64,000 nucleotides of DNA from Porphyromonas catoniae ATCC 51270 (GTDB taxonomy: Bacteria; Bacteroidota; Bacteroidia; Bacteroidales; Porphyromonadaceae). Position numbers and translations under genes: made by a program. The notes under the pieces are model-generated. The model was not told where the DNA came from, searched no databases, and worked only from the letters and a program-made list of their open reading frames with translations. The stretch lies in contig NZ_JDFF01000019.1 of the NCBI RefSeq assembly GCF_000565015.1, positions 1-64,000 on the forward strand, written 5' to 3'. Position 1 is the stretch's first letter. The number at the start of each line of letters is the position of its first letter. Positions 19,337-28,723 of this stretch are shown here, one piece after another.

Positions 19337-20665
19337 ATGAAAAGCGTACGTACTACAATCTATGCAGCAGGGATTGCTCTTGCCCTCCTTGCCTCCTCTT
19401 CGCATGCCTTCGCCCAGCAGGACTACAAGCCTACGAAGGAGAACCTTCAGGCACGTGAGGCCTTCCGTGACAAGGGCTTTGGGATCTTCCTCCACTGGGG
19501 ACTCTACAGCACCTTCGCTCAGGGCGAGTGGTATATGACCAATGCCAACATCGACCATGCCGAGTATGCCAAGGCCGCAGCGGGCTTCTATCCCTCTCGC
19601 TTCGATGCCGCAGCTTGGGTGAGTGCCATCAAGGCCTCGGGAGCAGGCTACCTGACCATCACCTCACGCCACCACGATAGCTTCTCTATGTGGGACACCA
19701 AGCAGAGTGACTACAACATCGTCAAGGCTAGCCCCTTCCGTCGAGACATCCTCGCAGAGCTGAGGGATGAGTGTCGCAAGCAGGGCTTAGGCTTCCATAT
19801 CTACTACTCCATCCTAGACTGGCACCGTGAGGATTACTACCCCATCGGACGTACAGGACGAGGTACGGGGCGTAAGAGCCACGGTAGCTGGGATACCTAC
19901 GATGCCTTCATGAACGCGCAGCTCGCCGAACTCGTACGAGACTACGGAGCAGAGGCTATCTGGCTAGACGGAGAGTGGGATCAGGACGAGAACCCAGGCT
20001 TCGACTGGCGATATGACAAGATGTACGCCAATATTCATAAGATCAACCCCGCCTGCCTCATCGGGAATAACCACCACAGCACACCGCATCGGGGCGAGGA
20101 TTTCCAGATGTTTGAGCGAGACGTCCCCGGAGCTAACACCGCAGGACTATCAGGTCAAGACATCAGTAAGCTCCCCCTAGAGACTTGTCAGACGATGAAT
20201 GGTATGTGGGGCTACAAGATCATCGACCAGAACTACAAGTCCGACACCACCCTCATCCGCCTACTTGTACAGACAGCAGGACGCAATGCTAACCTCCTCC
20301 TAAATATCGGCCCAGAACCCTCAGGTGCCCTCCCTGCCCTAGCACTGGATCGCCTAGCCAAGATCGGCTCCTGGATGAAGGTCTATGGCAAGACCGTCAA
20401 GGATGGTGTACGTGAGGGACTCCTTCCCCCACAGGAATGGGGAGTGACCACCCAGCGAGGCAAGACGCTCTACCTACACATCCTCGACTGGAAGAGCCGT
20501 ATGCTCTCGCTTCCTCTGACGGATCGAGTACAGCGTGTCGTCTCCTTCGACACTCAGCGTCCCATCCCCTACACCCAGACCAAGGCGGGGCTGACCCTGA
20601 CCTTTGACAAGGCTCCTCACGAGCTCAATGCCATCGACTATATCGTCGAGGTTACACTCAAGTAA
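19337..20665 (+). CDS. Secreted alpha-L-fucosidase, GH29
   Basis: The 442-residue protein has a signal peptide (MKSVRTTIYAAGIALALLAS, cleavage near AFA-QQ) and a GH29 catalytic domain: FGIFLHWGLYS near residue 40, SRHHDSFSMWD near 107, and AIWLDGEWD with the nucleophile Asp near 211. A short C-terminal beta domain follows. GH29 enzymes remove alpha-1,2/3/4-linked fucose from host glycoproteins and milk or mucin glycans with retention. I chose ATG 19337; an upstream TTG is less likely. cutC follows after 8 bp and the transglutaminase-like gene after another 28 bp, so this is the first gene of a three-gene operon. Periplasmic or surface location is inferred from the signal. Confidence 0.92.
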   Translation: MKSVRTTIYAAGIALALLASSSHAFAQQDYKPTKENLQAREAFRDKGFGIFLHWGLYSTFAQGEWYMTNANIDHAEYAKAAAGFYPSRFDAAAWVSAIKASGAGYLTITSRHHDSFSMWDTKQSDYNIVKASPFRRDILAELRDECRKQGLGFHIYYSILDWHREDYYPIGRTGRGTGRKSHGSWDTYDAFMNAQLAELVRDYGAEAIWLDGEWDQDENPGFDWRYDKMYANIHKINPACLIGNNHHSTPHRGEDFQMFERDVPGANTAGLSGQDISKLPLETCQTMNGMWGYKIIDQNYKSDTTLIRLLVQTAGRNANLLLNIGPEPSGALPALALDRLAKIGSWMKVYGKTVKDGVREGLLPPQEWGVTTQRGKTLYLHILDWKSRMLSLPLTDRVQRVVSFDTQRPIPYTQTKAGLTLTFDKAPHELNAIDYIVEVTLK

Positions 20666-20673
20666 GGGTGCAC

Positions 20674-21426
20674 ATGGACTATCGTATAGAGAACTGTGCT
20701 TCCTCTGCCACTAGTGCCCTCAGGGCACAGCAGGGAGGAGCCTACCGAGTAGAGCTCTGTGCAGCCCTACCTGAGGGAGGCACTACCCCGAGCTATGGCG
20801 AGATCTGTACCGCCCGTCGCCTCCTAGACATCAAGCTCAACGTCATCATTCGCCCCCGAGGTGGGGACTTCCTATACACTCCGATCGAGCAGGAGATCAT
20901 GCTCCACGACATCGAGCAGGCTAGACGCATCGGCGTAGATGGAGTGGTCATTGGCTGCCTTACCCCTGAGGGGGAGGTCGATAGACCGCTCATGGCTCGG
21001 CTTATCGAGGCAGCTGGTGGGATGAGCGTGACCTTCCATAGAGCGATCGATATGTGCCGGGATAGGGAGGCTGCGCTGGAGACCATCATAGACCTCGGCT
21101 GCTCGCACGTACTGACCTCAGGCGGACACAATACCGCCCTAGAGGGAGCCGATGAGCTCGCTCGTATGGTCCGGCAGGCTGCAGGCCGTATCGTCATCAT
21201 GCCAGGTAGTGGTGTGAACCCGACGAACATAGCTCAGCTAGCTGAGCGTACGGGAGCTAGCGAGTTCCACTTCTCGGCTCGTCGCCCTACTCCTAGTGGT
21301 ATGCTCTACCGACATGCAGGGGTCTCCATGGGTGGGACAGTCACCATAGACGAGTACAGCCTCCTAGAGACCGATCCCGAGCTGATACGCTCTGCACTCT
21401 CTGCACTCAAGCAACTACACTCATAG
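20674..21426 (+). CDS. cutC: CutC family protein
   Basis: The 250-residue TIM-barrel protein shows CutC signatures: GAYRVELCAALPEGGTTPS near residues 20-38, IRPRGGDFLY, VTFHRAIDMC, LTSGGHNTALEG and IMPGSGVNPTNI. CutC was named for copper homeostasis, but its molecular activity remains unsettled. Length matches the family (about 245-250). I chose ATG 20674 rather than the GTG at 20668 because the family N-terminus is short. It is cytoplasmic and sits between two secreted-protein genes in one operon. The neighbours do not suggest copper, which fits the doubt over the name. Confidence 0.88.
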   Translation: MDYRIENCASSATSALRAQQGGAYRVELCAALPEGGTTPSYGEICTARRLLDIKLNVIIRPRGGDFLYTPIEQEIMLHDIEQARRIGVDGVVIGCLTPEGEVDRPLMARLIEAAGGMSVTFHRAIDMCRDREAALETIIDLGCSHVLTSGGHNTALEGADELARMVRQAAGRIVIMPGSGVNPTNIAQLAERTGASEFHFSARRPTPSGMLYRHAGVSMGGTVTIDEYSLLETDPELIRSALSALKQLHS

Positions 21427-21454
21427 CAACATAAAGTACCTTCATACAGACAAT

Positions 21455-24163
21455 ATGCGCACACGGATGATATTTACCCTCGCCCTTGCCCTCCTACCGA
21501 CCTTAGGGCAGGCGAAGGTGGTAAAGAAGCCCAGTCGGCAGACCACACAGGTCCAGAGTGACCTAGCGAAGCGAAGGGCAGCCTTCAAGGAAGGCAAGGT
21601 CTTCGACATCTTCCAGAGCAAAATGACTCCAGAGGAGCGTGATGCCCTCACCTTCCTCTACGCCTACATGCCGAGCAACGACCTCATCAACCGCTCGGGT
21701 CAGTTCTTCCTCGACCACGTACGTAGCTCCCTCAGAGCTCGACAGGAGCTACCCTGGGGTAAGAGTGTACCCCAGCGTGAGTGGCTACACTTCGTGCTCC
21801 CGCCACGAGTCAATAACGAAGCCCTTGACTCTGCTCGCCTCGTCCTGTACGATGAGCTGAAGGATCGGGTGAAGGGGCTATCCCTGAAGGAGGCTGTACT
21901 GGAGGTCAACCACTGGTGTCACGAGCACGTAGTCTATACCCCAAGTGACTCCCGCACCTCCTCCCCCCTAGCGACCATCCGTACTGCCTACGGGCGTTGT
22001 GGTGAGGAGTCCACGCTCCTCGTCGCAGCCCTACGTACCGTGGGTATCCCAGCCCGTCAGGTCTATACCCCACGCTGGGCACATACGGATGATAACCATG
22101 CTTGGGTAGAGGCTTGGGTAGATGGGCAGTGGTACTTCCTCGGGGCATGTGAGCCCGAGCCTGTGCTCAACCTAGCTTGGTTCAACGCACCCGTCTCTCG
22201 TGCTATGCTCGTACATACTAAGGCCTTCGGACGCTATGATGGCCCCGAGGCTGTCATCAGTCGTACCCCCACCTATACGGAGATCAATGTCATAGATAAC
22301 TATGCCCACACGGGTAAGATCATCGTAGAGGTCGTAGACGCTAAGGGACAAGTACAGCCCCATACCTCGGTAGACTTCAAGGTGTACAACTACGGAGAAT
22401 TCCACACCGTAGCTCGCCAGAAGACAGATGCCAAGGGACGTACGACCTTCATAGCCGGTAGAGGGGACATGATCCTGTATGCTAGTCGAGCAGTAGGCAA
22501 TAGCTTCCGCTATGGGCTGAAGCAGGTGACCTTTGGCAAGGATAGCCTCGTGCGCCTCACCCTTAACCATAGCCCCGAGGAGAAGCTTGACCTAGACTTC
22601 ACTATCACCCCTCCTAGAGAAGATGCTCGCTATCCCGAGGTTTCCAAGGAGCAGCGTGCCGAGAACGATCGCCGTATGGCTGAGGAGGACTCCATACGAG
22701 TGCGCTATGTATCAACCTTCCTCACGAAGCAGCTTGATGGCCTCGATGCACGGGGCAACTGGCAGACGATACGCACCTTCGTAGACACGGCTAAGGATAA
22801 GGAGCAGGCTCTAGCGCTCCTACGTGTCATCTCCGTCAAGGACCTAAGGGACGTAGAGCTAGAGGTACTGAGGGATCACCTCACGAATACCAAGCCCCTC
22901 GAAGCCTTCGCCTCCGATGCTGCGCTCGTGATGAACTATATCTACAACCCTAGAGTATCAACCGAGCCCCTGACCAGCTACAAGAGCCTATTCCTCTCTA
23001 CCGTACCTCAGGAGCTACAGAAGGCCTTCCGCAGTAGCCCCGAGGCGCTACGTCAGTGGTGCATCCGCTCCATCACTATAGATGAGGCGAACAACCCGCT
23101 CTCCTATCCCATCGAGCCACTAGGTGTATGGCGCACGAGACGAGCTGACCGCCACTCACTGGGCATCTTCTTCGTATCACTCGCCCGTACAATGGGCTGG
23201 CCTGCCCGCATTGATGGAGTCACGGGTAAGGTACAGTACTACGAGGGGAAGGCTTGGCACGATGTGACCTTCGAGGCTAGTGCTCACAAGGCTACTGCCC
23301 AGCAGGGGACACTACGCCTAAGCTACAAGGACAATGGTATCATCGACAATCCGAAGTACTACTATCAGTTCACCCTATCTAAGTTCGGTAAGGATGGCTC
23401 ACTCGACCTACTGAGCTATGACGAAGGAGACAATGGTCTAGAGCAAGGCACTTCGTGGGCAAAGACCTTCAAGGATGGCGCCCCCATGGATGCTGGACAC
23501 TACCTCCTCGTCTCTGGCTCCAGGCTTGCTAGTGGTAGCGTACTCGTCAATGTCAAGACTCTATCGATCTCTGCGGGCAAGACCACAGACGAAGCTCTCG
23601 TGATGCGTAGAGACACCACCGCTGTAGCTGTCCTCGGGAGCTTCAACTCGGAGAACCTCTACGGCTACCTCGGAGAGGCTCAGTCCCTGACTAAGACCTC
23701 CGACATCACGGCAGCACAGCCTCAGGAGCGCTCGCTCCTCTCTACCACAGGCCGAGGCTACTACATCCTCGGTATCCTCGGAGCTGGCGAAGAGCCTACG
23801 AACCATGCCCTAAAGGACATCATCGCCGAGCGTGAAGTCTTCGAGCACTGGGGGCGTAGCCTTGTGCTCCTCTTCAAGGACGAGACCAGCCGCTCACGCT
23901 ACCGTAGTGAGGACTTCCAGGGTCTACCGAAGGGAACTGTCTTCGGCATCGATGCCACGGGCAAGATACTAGATGAGCTACGTACCTCGATGAAGCTACG
24001 CAGTGGCGACCTGCCCATCTTTATCATCGCAGATACCTTCAATCGTGTCGTCTTCGTCTCACAAGGCTACACGATCGGTCTCGGTCGTCAGCTACGCAGT
24101 GTAATCACCGCCCTCGAGCAGGAGCAGTGCACCGAGCCTACACGTACCTGCACCCAGCCTTAG
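21455..24163 (+). CDS. Secreted transglutaminase-like superfamily protein
   Basis: The 902-residue protein has a signal peptide (MIFTLALALLPTLGQA). A transglutaminase-like core follows at about residues 140-245: YGRCGEES with Cys near 182 and NHAWVEAWV with His near 215. The third triad position falls in LGACEPEP, where Glu seems to replace the usual Asp. A beta-sandwich region (about 270-380) comes next. A second region near residues 520-620 (ADRHSLGIFFVSLARTMGWPARID) has the same shape but Ser in place of Cys, so it looks like a catalytically dead repeat. The C-terminus (about 750-890) looks thioredoxin-like. Bacterial proteins of this type are usually proteases or peptidoglycan/glycopeptide amidases. 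It ends the fucosidase-cutC operon. Confidence 0.82.
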   Translation: MRTRMIFTLALALLPTLGQAKVVKKPSRQTTQVQSDLAKRRAAFKEGKVFDIFQSKMTPEERDALTFLYAYMPSNDLINRSGQFFLDHVRSSLRARQELPWGKSVPQREWLHFVLPPRVNNEALDSARLVLYDELKDRVKGLSLKEAVLEVNHWCHEHVVYTPSDSRTSSPLATIRTAYGRCGEESTLLVAALRTVGIPARQVYTPRWAHTDDNHAWVEAWVDGQWYFLGACEPEPVLNLAWFNAPVSRAMLVHTKAFGRYDGPEAVISRTPTYTEINVIDNYAHTGKIIVEVVDAKGQVQPHTSVDFKVYNYGEFHTVARQKTDAKGRTTFIAGRGDMILYASRAVGNSFRYGLKQVTFGKDSLVRLTLNHSPEEKLDLDFTITPPREDARYPEVSKEQRAENDRRMAEEDSIRVRYVSTFLTKQLDGLDARGNWQTIRTFVDTAKDKEQALALLRVISVKDLRDVELEVLRDHLTNTKPLEAFASDAALVMNYIYNPRVSTEPLTSYKSLFLSTVPQELQKAFRSSPEALRQWCIRSITIDEANNPLSYPIEPLGVWRTRRADRHSLGIFFVSLARTMGWPARIDGVTGKVQYYEGKAWHDVTFEASAHKATAQQGTLRLSYKDNGIIDNPKYYYQFTLSKFGKDGSLDLLSYDEGDNGLEQGTSWAKTFKDGAPMDAGHYLLVSGSRLASGSVLVNVKTLSISAGKTTDEALVMRRDTTAVAVLGSFNSENLYGYLGEAQSLTKTSDITAAQPQERSLLSTTGRGYYILGILGAGEEPTNHALKDIIAEREVFEHWGRSLVLLFKDETSRSRYRSEDFQGLPKGTVFGIDATGKILDELRTSMKLRSGDLPIFIIADTFNRVVFVSQGYTIGLGRQLRSVITALEQEQCTEPTRTCTQP

Positions 24164-24198
24164 AGCACCAGCACAAGAGCGAAACTAGATTAACTGAA

Positions 24199-24244
24199 AC
24201 ACCTCCCCTAGAGTAGTCGTCTACTCTAGGGGAGGTGTCTTTAT
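24199..24244 (+). terminator. Terminator after the transglutaminase-like gene
   Basis: A perfect 18-bp stem (ACACCTCCCCTAGAGTAG with CTACTCTAGGGGAGGTGT at 24221-24238) and a 4-base loop are followed by CTTTATT. The convergent methyltransferase gene ends 45 bp away, so the hairpin may serve both. Confidence 0.9.
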
Positions 24245-24283
24245 TCATCCTAGCACAGAGGTCGTGCTAAGGCATGATATGCA

Positions 24284-24934
24284 TCAGAGCTTACGGATGA
24301 GGGAGAGTCCATCACGCATGGGTAGGATCAAGTTCTCTACACGAGGGTCTTGTTGCACCCAGTCATTGAAGGCTAGGATGGCTTGTGTCTGGGCGTCTGT
24401 CGGCAGAGGCTCTGCTACCACCTTCCCATCCCAGAGTGTATTGTCTGCAAGGATGATTGCACCTGATGGTAGATGGGGGAGTATTAGCTCGTAGTAATCG
24501 ATGTACTGACGCTTATTCGCATCGATATACACGAGGTCGAAGGAGTACTTCTCTAGGAGCTTCGGGAGGAGCTCTAGAGCATCACCAAGGTGCAGATGTA
24601 TGCGGTCTCGGTATGGAGCCTGTGCCACGAACTCTCGGATGAAGTCCTCCATCTCGTCATCGGACTCTAGGGTGTGTACCTCACCATCCTCTGGGAGTGC
24701 CTCCGCTAAGCAATGTGCGGCATAGCCCGTGTAGGTACCTATCTCCAGCACCTGATGTGCATGGGTCATTCGGCAAATCATCTGTAGCAGGTTGCCCTGC
24801 AGATGCCCCGAGAGCATACGAGCTCGCAATAGGCGCACATGAGCTTCACGGCTGAGGTGCGCTCGCAGCTCACTCTCTGGAGTGGTATGCTCGAGGATGT
24901 AAGCCTCTAGTCGGTCGGTGTGATCTGTGGTCAT
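24284..24934 (-). CDS. O-methyltransferase, class I SAM-dependent (caffeoyl-CoA/catechol OMT family)
   Basis: The 216-residue protein shows the family 3 O-methyltransferase motifs: VLEIGTYTGYAAHCLAEALP near residues 62-81 (SAM site), HTLESDDE, FDLVYIDANKRQYIDYYE near 134-151 with the metal-binding Asp-Asn, and GAIILADNTLWDG near 160. Family members methylate hydroxyl groups on small molecules using a divalent metal; the substrate is unknown here. ATG 24934 overlaps the ispH stop (ATGA), so translation is probably coupled to ispH in a cmk-ispH-methyltransferase operon. Confidence 0.88.
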   Translation of the reverse strand: MTTDHTDRLEAYILEHTTPESELRAHLSREAHVRLLRARMLSGHLQGNLLQMICRMTHAHQVLEIGTYTGYAAHCLAEALPEDGEVHTLESDDEMEDFIREFVAQAPYRDRIHLHLGDALELLPKLLEKYSFDLVYIDANKRQYIDYYELILPHLPSGAIILADNTLWDGKVVAEPLPTDAQTQAILAFNDWVQQDPRVENLILPMRDGLSLIRKL

Positions 24935-25827
24935 TCCTCTGTAGGCTCGGGCATCCCGAGGAGCTGACGTACACGAGTTGCGACCTCCTCCATCTGCCAC
25001 ATTGGGGTGGAGGTTGCTCCACATATGCCTATCGATTTAGGTAGGGGTGTGAGCATCTCGAGAAGCACATCATCGGGAGAGGAGACAAAGTGGCTTCGCT
25101 CATTCCCCTTTTGGCAATAGCCGAAGAGTACCTTACCATTCGAGCTCTTTGACCCTGCGACAAAGAGTGTCAGCTCGTGCTGGGAGGAGAACTCCTGTAT
25201 GTGAGGCATGCGGTTAGACACCTGCCTACAGATCGAGTCCTGATAGTCGAAGGATGCCCCTCCGATCATACGGCTACTCAAGGTTTGGATGAGTTCATGG
25301 AACCCCGTCAGAGACTGTGTCGTCTGAGAGAAAAGGGCTATGGGTCGGGTGAAGTCTATTTGCTCTATGTCCTCGGGGCTTTGTACTACGATGGCCTTAC
25401 CATCCGTTTGCCCAACCAGTCCATTTACCTCGGCATGTCCCTTCTTGCCATAGATCACGATCTGTCCGCCCAGAGGCTCTAGCTCGGCAAACTTCCGTCG
25501 CACCTTTTTCTGTAGAGCCAATACCACAGGGCATGTCGCATCAACAAGCTCAATATTTCGCTCCCGAGCCAGTTGGTAGATTACGGGAGCCTCGCCATGG
25601 GCTCGGAAGAGGACACGCTTACCCTCGAGCTTCTTAAACGCCTCATAGTCGATGGTCTGCATACCCTTGGCCTCGAGCCGCTCTACCTCTTGGTTATTGT
25701 GGACGATGTCCCCAAGGCAATACAGCTCCTCGCTGCTCTTCTCTAGCTCTCGCTCTGCATGCTTAACGGCGTTGATTACCCCAAAGCAGAAGCCCGACTG
25801 TTGGTCTATTTCGATCGTTGGAAACAT
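24931..25827 (-). CDS. ispH: 4-hydroxy-3-methylbut-2-enyl diphosphate reductase
   Basis: The 298-residue protein has the three conserved Cys of IspH that bind the 4Fe-4S cluster: SGFCFGV near residue 13, DATCPVV near 99 and DSICRQV near 199. RAHGEAP and GHAEVNG carry the active-site His residues, and TQTTQS/SQTTQSL is the usual Thr-rich motif. IspH makes IPP and DMAPP in the last step of the MEP pathway. The C-terminal ICGATSTPMWQMEEV matches the family. The cmk gene lies 39 bp upstream on the same strand; this cmk-ispH pairing is common in Bacteroidota. Confidence 0.95.
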   Translation of the reverse strand: MFPTIEIDQQSGFCFGVINAVKHAERELEKSSEELYCLGDIVHNNQEVERLEAKGMQTIDYEAFKKLEGKRVLFRAHGEAPVIYQLARERNIELVDATCPVVLALQKKVRRKFAELEPLGGQIVIYGKKGHAEVNGLVGQTDGKAIVVQSPEDIEQIDFTRPIALFSQTTQSLTGFHELIQTLSSRMIGGASFDYQDSICRQVSNRMPHIQEFSSQHELTLFVAGSKSSNGKVLFGYCQKGNERSHFVSSPDDVLLEMLTPLPKSIGICGATSTPMWQMEEVATRVRQLLGMPEPTEE

Positions 25828-25866
25828 TGTATAAAGGTCAAGGAATATAATAGTGAGAAGCCCCAG

Positions 25867-26586
25867 CTATACACACTTCTCCGTGCGAAGGTGTGCAAGG
25901 ACTGCCTCAAAGGCAAAGCGGAGCATCAGGTCTTGCTCTCGTATGGATAGGAAGGAGTTATCTAGTACCACAGCATCGGGAGCCTGCTTGAGCGGAGCCA
26001 CGGCACGGTGTGTATCGATGTAGTCACGCTCCTCTAGGTTCGTTAGTACCTCCTCTAGAGTGGTCACCTCATCCCCCTTTGCACGGAGCTCCTTGAGTCG
26101 TCGCTCTGCCCTTATCTTGGGATCTGCGGTAAGGAAAACCTTCATCTCTGCCTTGGGGAAGACCGCTGTACCAATATCCCTTCCGTCCATGACGATCCCT
26201 TTCTCCTGCCCCATAGCCTGTTGCTCTTTCGTCAGGAAGTCCCTCACGAATGGCAGGGCAGCAATAGGACTCACCTGCGAGGCGACCGCCATAGAGCGAA
26301 TTTCCTCCGCCACGCAAGCACCATTGAGGTACAGCACAGGCTCCTCCCCTTCACCACTACGTTGGAAGGTCAGGGAAAGCCCCGAGAGACGAGCCCGAAG
26401 CCCCGCCTCATCAATCGTACCATCGCCATGGATTAGCCCTTCTCTGAGGGCGAAGAGGGTCACCCCACGATACATGGCCCCCGTGTCGACATAGATGTAG
26501 CCGATGTTCCGAGCCAGAGTACGAGCCATAGAGCTCTTACCGCAGGAGCTATAGCCGTCAATAGCGACGACGATTTTGTCTGTCAT
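25867..26586 (-). CDS. cmk: Cytidylate kinase
   Basis: The 239-residue protein begins [21 protein letters not shown], where the last part is the P-loop at residues 11-19. [10 protein letters not shown] near 33, [22 protein letters not shown] near 136-157 and [13 protein letters not shown] near 192 are typical of Cmk. It phosphorylates CMP and dCMP with ATP. Length is near the usual 225-235. It starts the cmk-ispH-methyltransferase operon, with a consensus promoter 38 bp upstream. Confidence 0.94.
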   Translation of the reverse strand: MTDKIVVAIDGYSSCGKSSMARTLARNIGYIYVDTGAMYRGVTLFALREGLIHGDGTIDEAGLRARLSGLSLTFQRSGEGEEPVLYLNGACVAEEIRSMAVASQVSPIAALPFVRDFLTKEQQAMGQEKGIVMDGRDIGTAVFPKAEMKVFLTADPKIRAERRLKELRAKGDEVTTLEEVLTNLEERDYIDTHRAVAPLKQAPDAVVLDNSFLSIREQDLMLRFAFEAVLAHLRTEKCV

Positions 26587-26623
26587 TGTTCTGTAGATGT
26601 CCGTTTGAAGGTGAAATGGAGGA

Positions 26624-26654
26624 CAAAGGTAATACCTACCAATTATCCCAACAA
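26624..26654 (-). promoter_or_regulatory. Promoter of the cmk-ispH operon
   Basis: On the minus strand TACCTTTG (26631 to 26624) has TTG (26654 to 26652) 20 bases upstream, matching the Bacteroidota consensus. The predicted start is about 30 nt before the cmk ATG. Confidence 0.8.
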
Positions 26655-26744
26655 GCCGTACTTGGTGAAGGTTGCGTTCGGGCTAGGACAAGGGTAGGGA
26701 TACCTAGAGAGATAGATCGTCAGGTGCTACTGGGGATAAAGCAG

Positions 26745-26860
26745 AAACCCACGAGTGGGTCTCTACGGAAGTGCATGCAAGGGATCAGAGCAAGATGCAT
26801 GCAAGGGGTCATAAAGCAACCCATGCAAGGGTCTCCTTGGTACCCTAGCATGGGTTTCAA
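26745..26860. repeat. Array B2: five palindromic units (ACCC-TGCA-GGGT family), 24-bp pitch
   Basis: Unit positions aligned on ACCCATGCAAGGGT are 26747, 26771, 26795, 26819 and 26842, spaced 24, 24, 24 and 23 bp. Several contain GCATGCAAGGG. It lies between the cmk promoter and the 3' end of rmuC. A short reading frame through it (26586-26903) is a product of the repeats and is not called. Confidence 0.88.
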
Positions 26861-26871
26861 AAGAATCCCTT

Positions 26872-28170
26872 TTACTCCTCAGTCTCGTCAGATACTAGGG
26901 TAGCAGGGAGTGTCTTATTTGTTTTGACGCCCAATTCCTTGAGCTGCTCCACTCGGCGCACTAGATTACCCCTCCCTTCAGAGAGTTGTCCCCGTGCTTG
27001 GTCAAAGGCCGAGCTAGCCGATTGGAGCTTCTTACCCACCTCTAGGAATGTCTCTGTAAAGGTGGCAAACTTATCATATAGCCCTGTGGCCTTCTCCAAG
27101 ATAAGCTGTATGTTCCGCTCCTGTCGCTCTCTCTGCCACATATCCTGCGCCATCCTAAGCGCAGCGATAAGGTTCGTACCATTGATGAGGACTACATTCT
27201 TAGCATAAGCCTCTTCCCATAGGTTCGGCTCATGGCTCAAGGCAAGGCTGTAGGCAGGCTCATTAGGGATAAAGAGCATGACGAAATTAGCAGCTCCCGA
27301 TACATGCTCCTCATACTTCTTCCTCGAGAGCTCGTCGATATGCTTGCGGATGCTCTGTAAATGCTCCCTAAGAGCCATAGCACGCACTTCTTCAGTATCA
27401 GCAGACAGGTAGCGACTGTACGCCGTGAGGGAGACCTTACTATCAATCACCATGGCTCCGCTATTGGGATAACGTACGATCACATCTGGACGTAGCCCAC
27501 CACGATTATCCTCGGTCGTAATCAGCTTGCCCGCCTCATCACGAAGGGTCTCTTGGACGAAGTATTCTTCGCCCTTCCTCAGACCGCTACGCTCAAGGAT
27601 GCGCTCGAGGATCATCTCTCCCCAATCACCCTGTACCTTGCTATCGCCTCGGAGGGCTTTAGTGAGGTTCGTCGTCTCTTCACTAATCGCTTGGCTACGC
27701 TCCACGAGGCTCTTGATTTCATTCTTTAGGGAGAAACGCTCGCGAGACTCCTCTTGGTAGGTCTCAGAGACCTGCTTCCCGAAGCGTTGTAGGTCATCAC
27801 GCAGAGGCTTCAGAGTCTCCTCTGCACGCTCGTTGAGATCCTTCGTGCGCTCACGGATAATCTCAGTGGCCACCGACTGGAAGCTCTCTCGTAGCTCTTG
27901 GGTGAGCTCCGCCTTCTGCTCTCGTAGCTCCTTGAGTTGGGTCTCCAGCGAAGAGAGCTGAGCCTTCATACCCGCCCCATGTAGCAAAGCCTCCTCACGC
28001 CCACGCTGTGCTTCGATGAGCTGTGACATGACCTCACTCAAGCGATCCTCGGACTGCTTGCCCCTCGTCTCTGCTTCGGTCAAGAGGCGAAGGGTCGCTT
28101 GGTAACGCTGGTAAAGGAGAAAAAGAACGATGAGGGAAAGGACAAGTGCAGCTATAAGAACGTACGTCAT
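26872..28170 (-). CDS. rmuC: DNA recombination protein RmuC
   Basis: The 432-residue protein has an N-terminal membrane anchor (LIAALVLSLIVLFLLY), a long coiled coil (about residues 25-150, rich in Glu, Gln, Arg) and the RmuC nuclease-like domain: KVQGDWGEMILERILERSGL near 178-197, RPDVIVRYPNSGAMVIDSKVSL near 226-247 and MFIPNEPAY near 297. RmuC limits recombination between inverted repeats and is thought to be a nuclease. The gene stands alone between the B2 array and nrdG. Confidence 0.92.
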   Translation of the reverse strand: MTYVLIAALVLSLIVLFLLYQRYQATLRLLTEAETRGKQSEDRLSEVMSQLIEAQRGREEALLHGAGMKAQLSSLETQLKELREQKAELTQELRESFQSVATEIIRERTKDLNERAEETLKPLRDDLQRFGKQVSETYQEESRERFSLKNEIKSLVERSQAISEETTNLTKALRGDSKVQGDWGEMILERILERSGLRKGEEYFVQETLRDEAGKLITTEDNRGGLRPDVIVRYPNSGAMVIDSKVSLTAYSRYLSADTEEVRAMALREHLQSIRKHIDELSRKKYEEHVSGAANFVMLFIPNEPAYSLALSHEPNLWEEAYAKNVVLINGTNLIAALRMAQDMWQRERQERNIQLILEKATGLYDKFATFTETFLEVGKKLQSASSAFDQARGQLSEGRGNLVRRVEQLKELGVKTNKTLPATLVSDETEE

Positions 28171-28209
28171 GGATGGAATGAAAGAATTAGATAATGAGAG
28201 GCAATAGGA

Positions 28210-28716
28210 TTATAGTCCCTCAATCATGCGGATTGCCTCGAGTGAGAGGGGCTGTGTATGGTCAATCTCAATAAGACGCTGATTACTGCTTCCACGAAAG
28301 GAGAGTCGAGGATCCAGCAGGGACTCCACAAAGGGTCCATCGACCAGCACATCTATATACTCCAGCGCAGGGCGATGTAGAGGCGAGCGCAAGAGGTACT
28401 CTATGGTGAAGCCCGTATAGCACCAGATATTCATCCCCGTCTCCTCCTTGAGTCGGCAGAGGAGCCCCACAAGAGCCTCCGGGTCAAAGAACGGATCACC
28501 GCCAGAGACAGTAATGCCATCAAGGAGCGGATTACTACGTATCTCCTCGATGATGTCCTCCAATACTCGTTCGGTAAGGAGGATACCACCATCAGGCGAC
28601 CAGCTCTCAGGGTTATGACAGCCTGGGCATGCATGACGACAACCAGCCAGATAGATAGAGTATCTCAGGCCTGGGCCATCACTGATGTTCTCCTTATATA
28701 CGTTGAGTAGACGCAT
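28210..28716 (-). CDS. nrdG: Anaerobic ribonucleoside-triphosphate reductase activating protein
   Basis: The 168-residue radical SAM protein has the CRHACPGC motif (Cys-x3-Cys-x2-Cys, residues about 25-32) that binds the 4Fe-4S cluster, and TVSGGDPFF near 85 for SAM binding. It generates the glycyl radical on NrdD. I chose ATG 28716 (MRLLNVYKENISDGPG); a start at 28746 would add ten residues inside a hairpin. nrdD lies 87 bp upstream on the same strand, with a strong terminator-like hairpin between them. Confidence 0.94.
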   Translation of the reverse strand: MRLLNVYKENISDGPGLRYSIYLAGCRHACPGCHNPESWSPDGGILLTERVLEDIIEEIRSNPLLDGITVSGGDPFFDPEALVGLLCRLKEETGMNIWCYTGFTIEYLLRSPLHRPALEYIDVLVDGPFVESLLDPRLSFRGSSNQRLIEIDHTQPLSLEAIRMIEGL

Positions 28717-28723
28717 GAGCCAT

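Noticed and set aside
5603-20665. A fucose metabolic cluster linking the fucosyltransferase-like gene and the fucosidase
   Set aside because: They are 13 kb apart in different transcription units with no GDP-fucose or fucose-catabolism genes between them.
26586-26903. A 105-residue plus-strand frame starting near the cmk start
   Set aside because: It runs through the B2 repeat array and the end of rmuC, has no family resemblance, and repeats its own CMQG motif because of the array.
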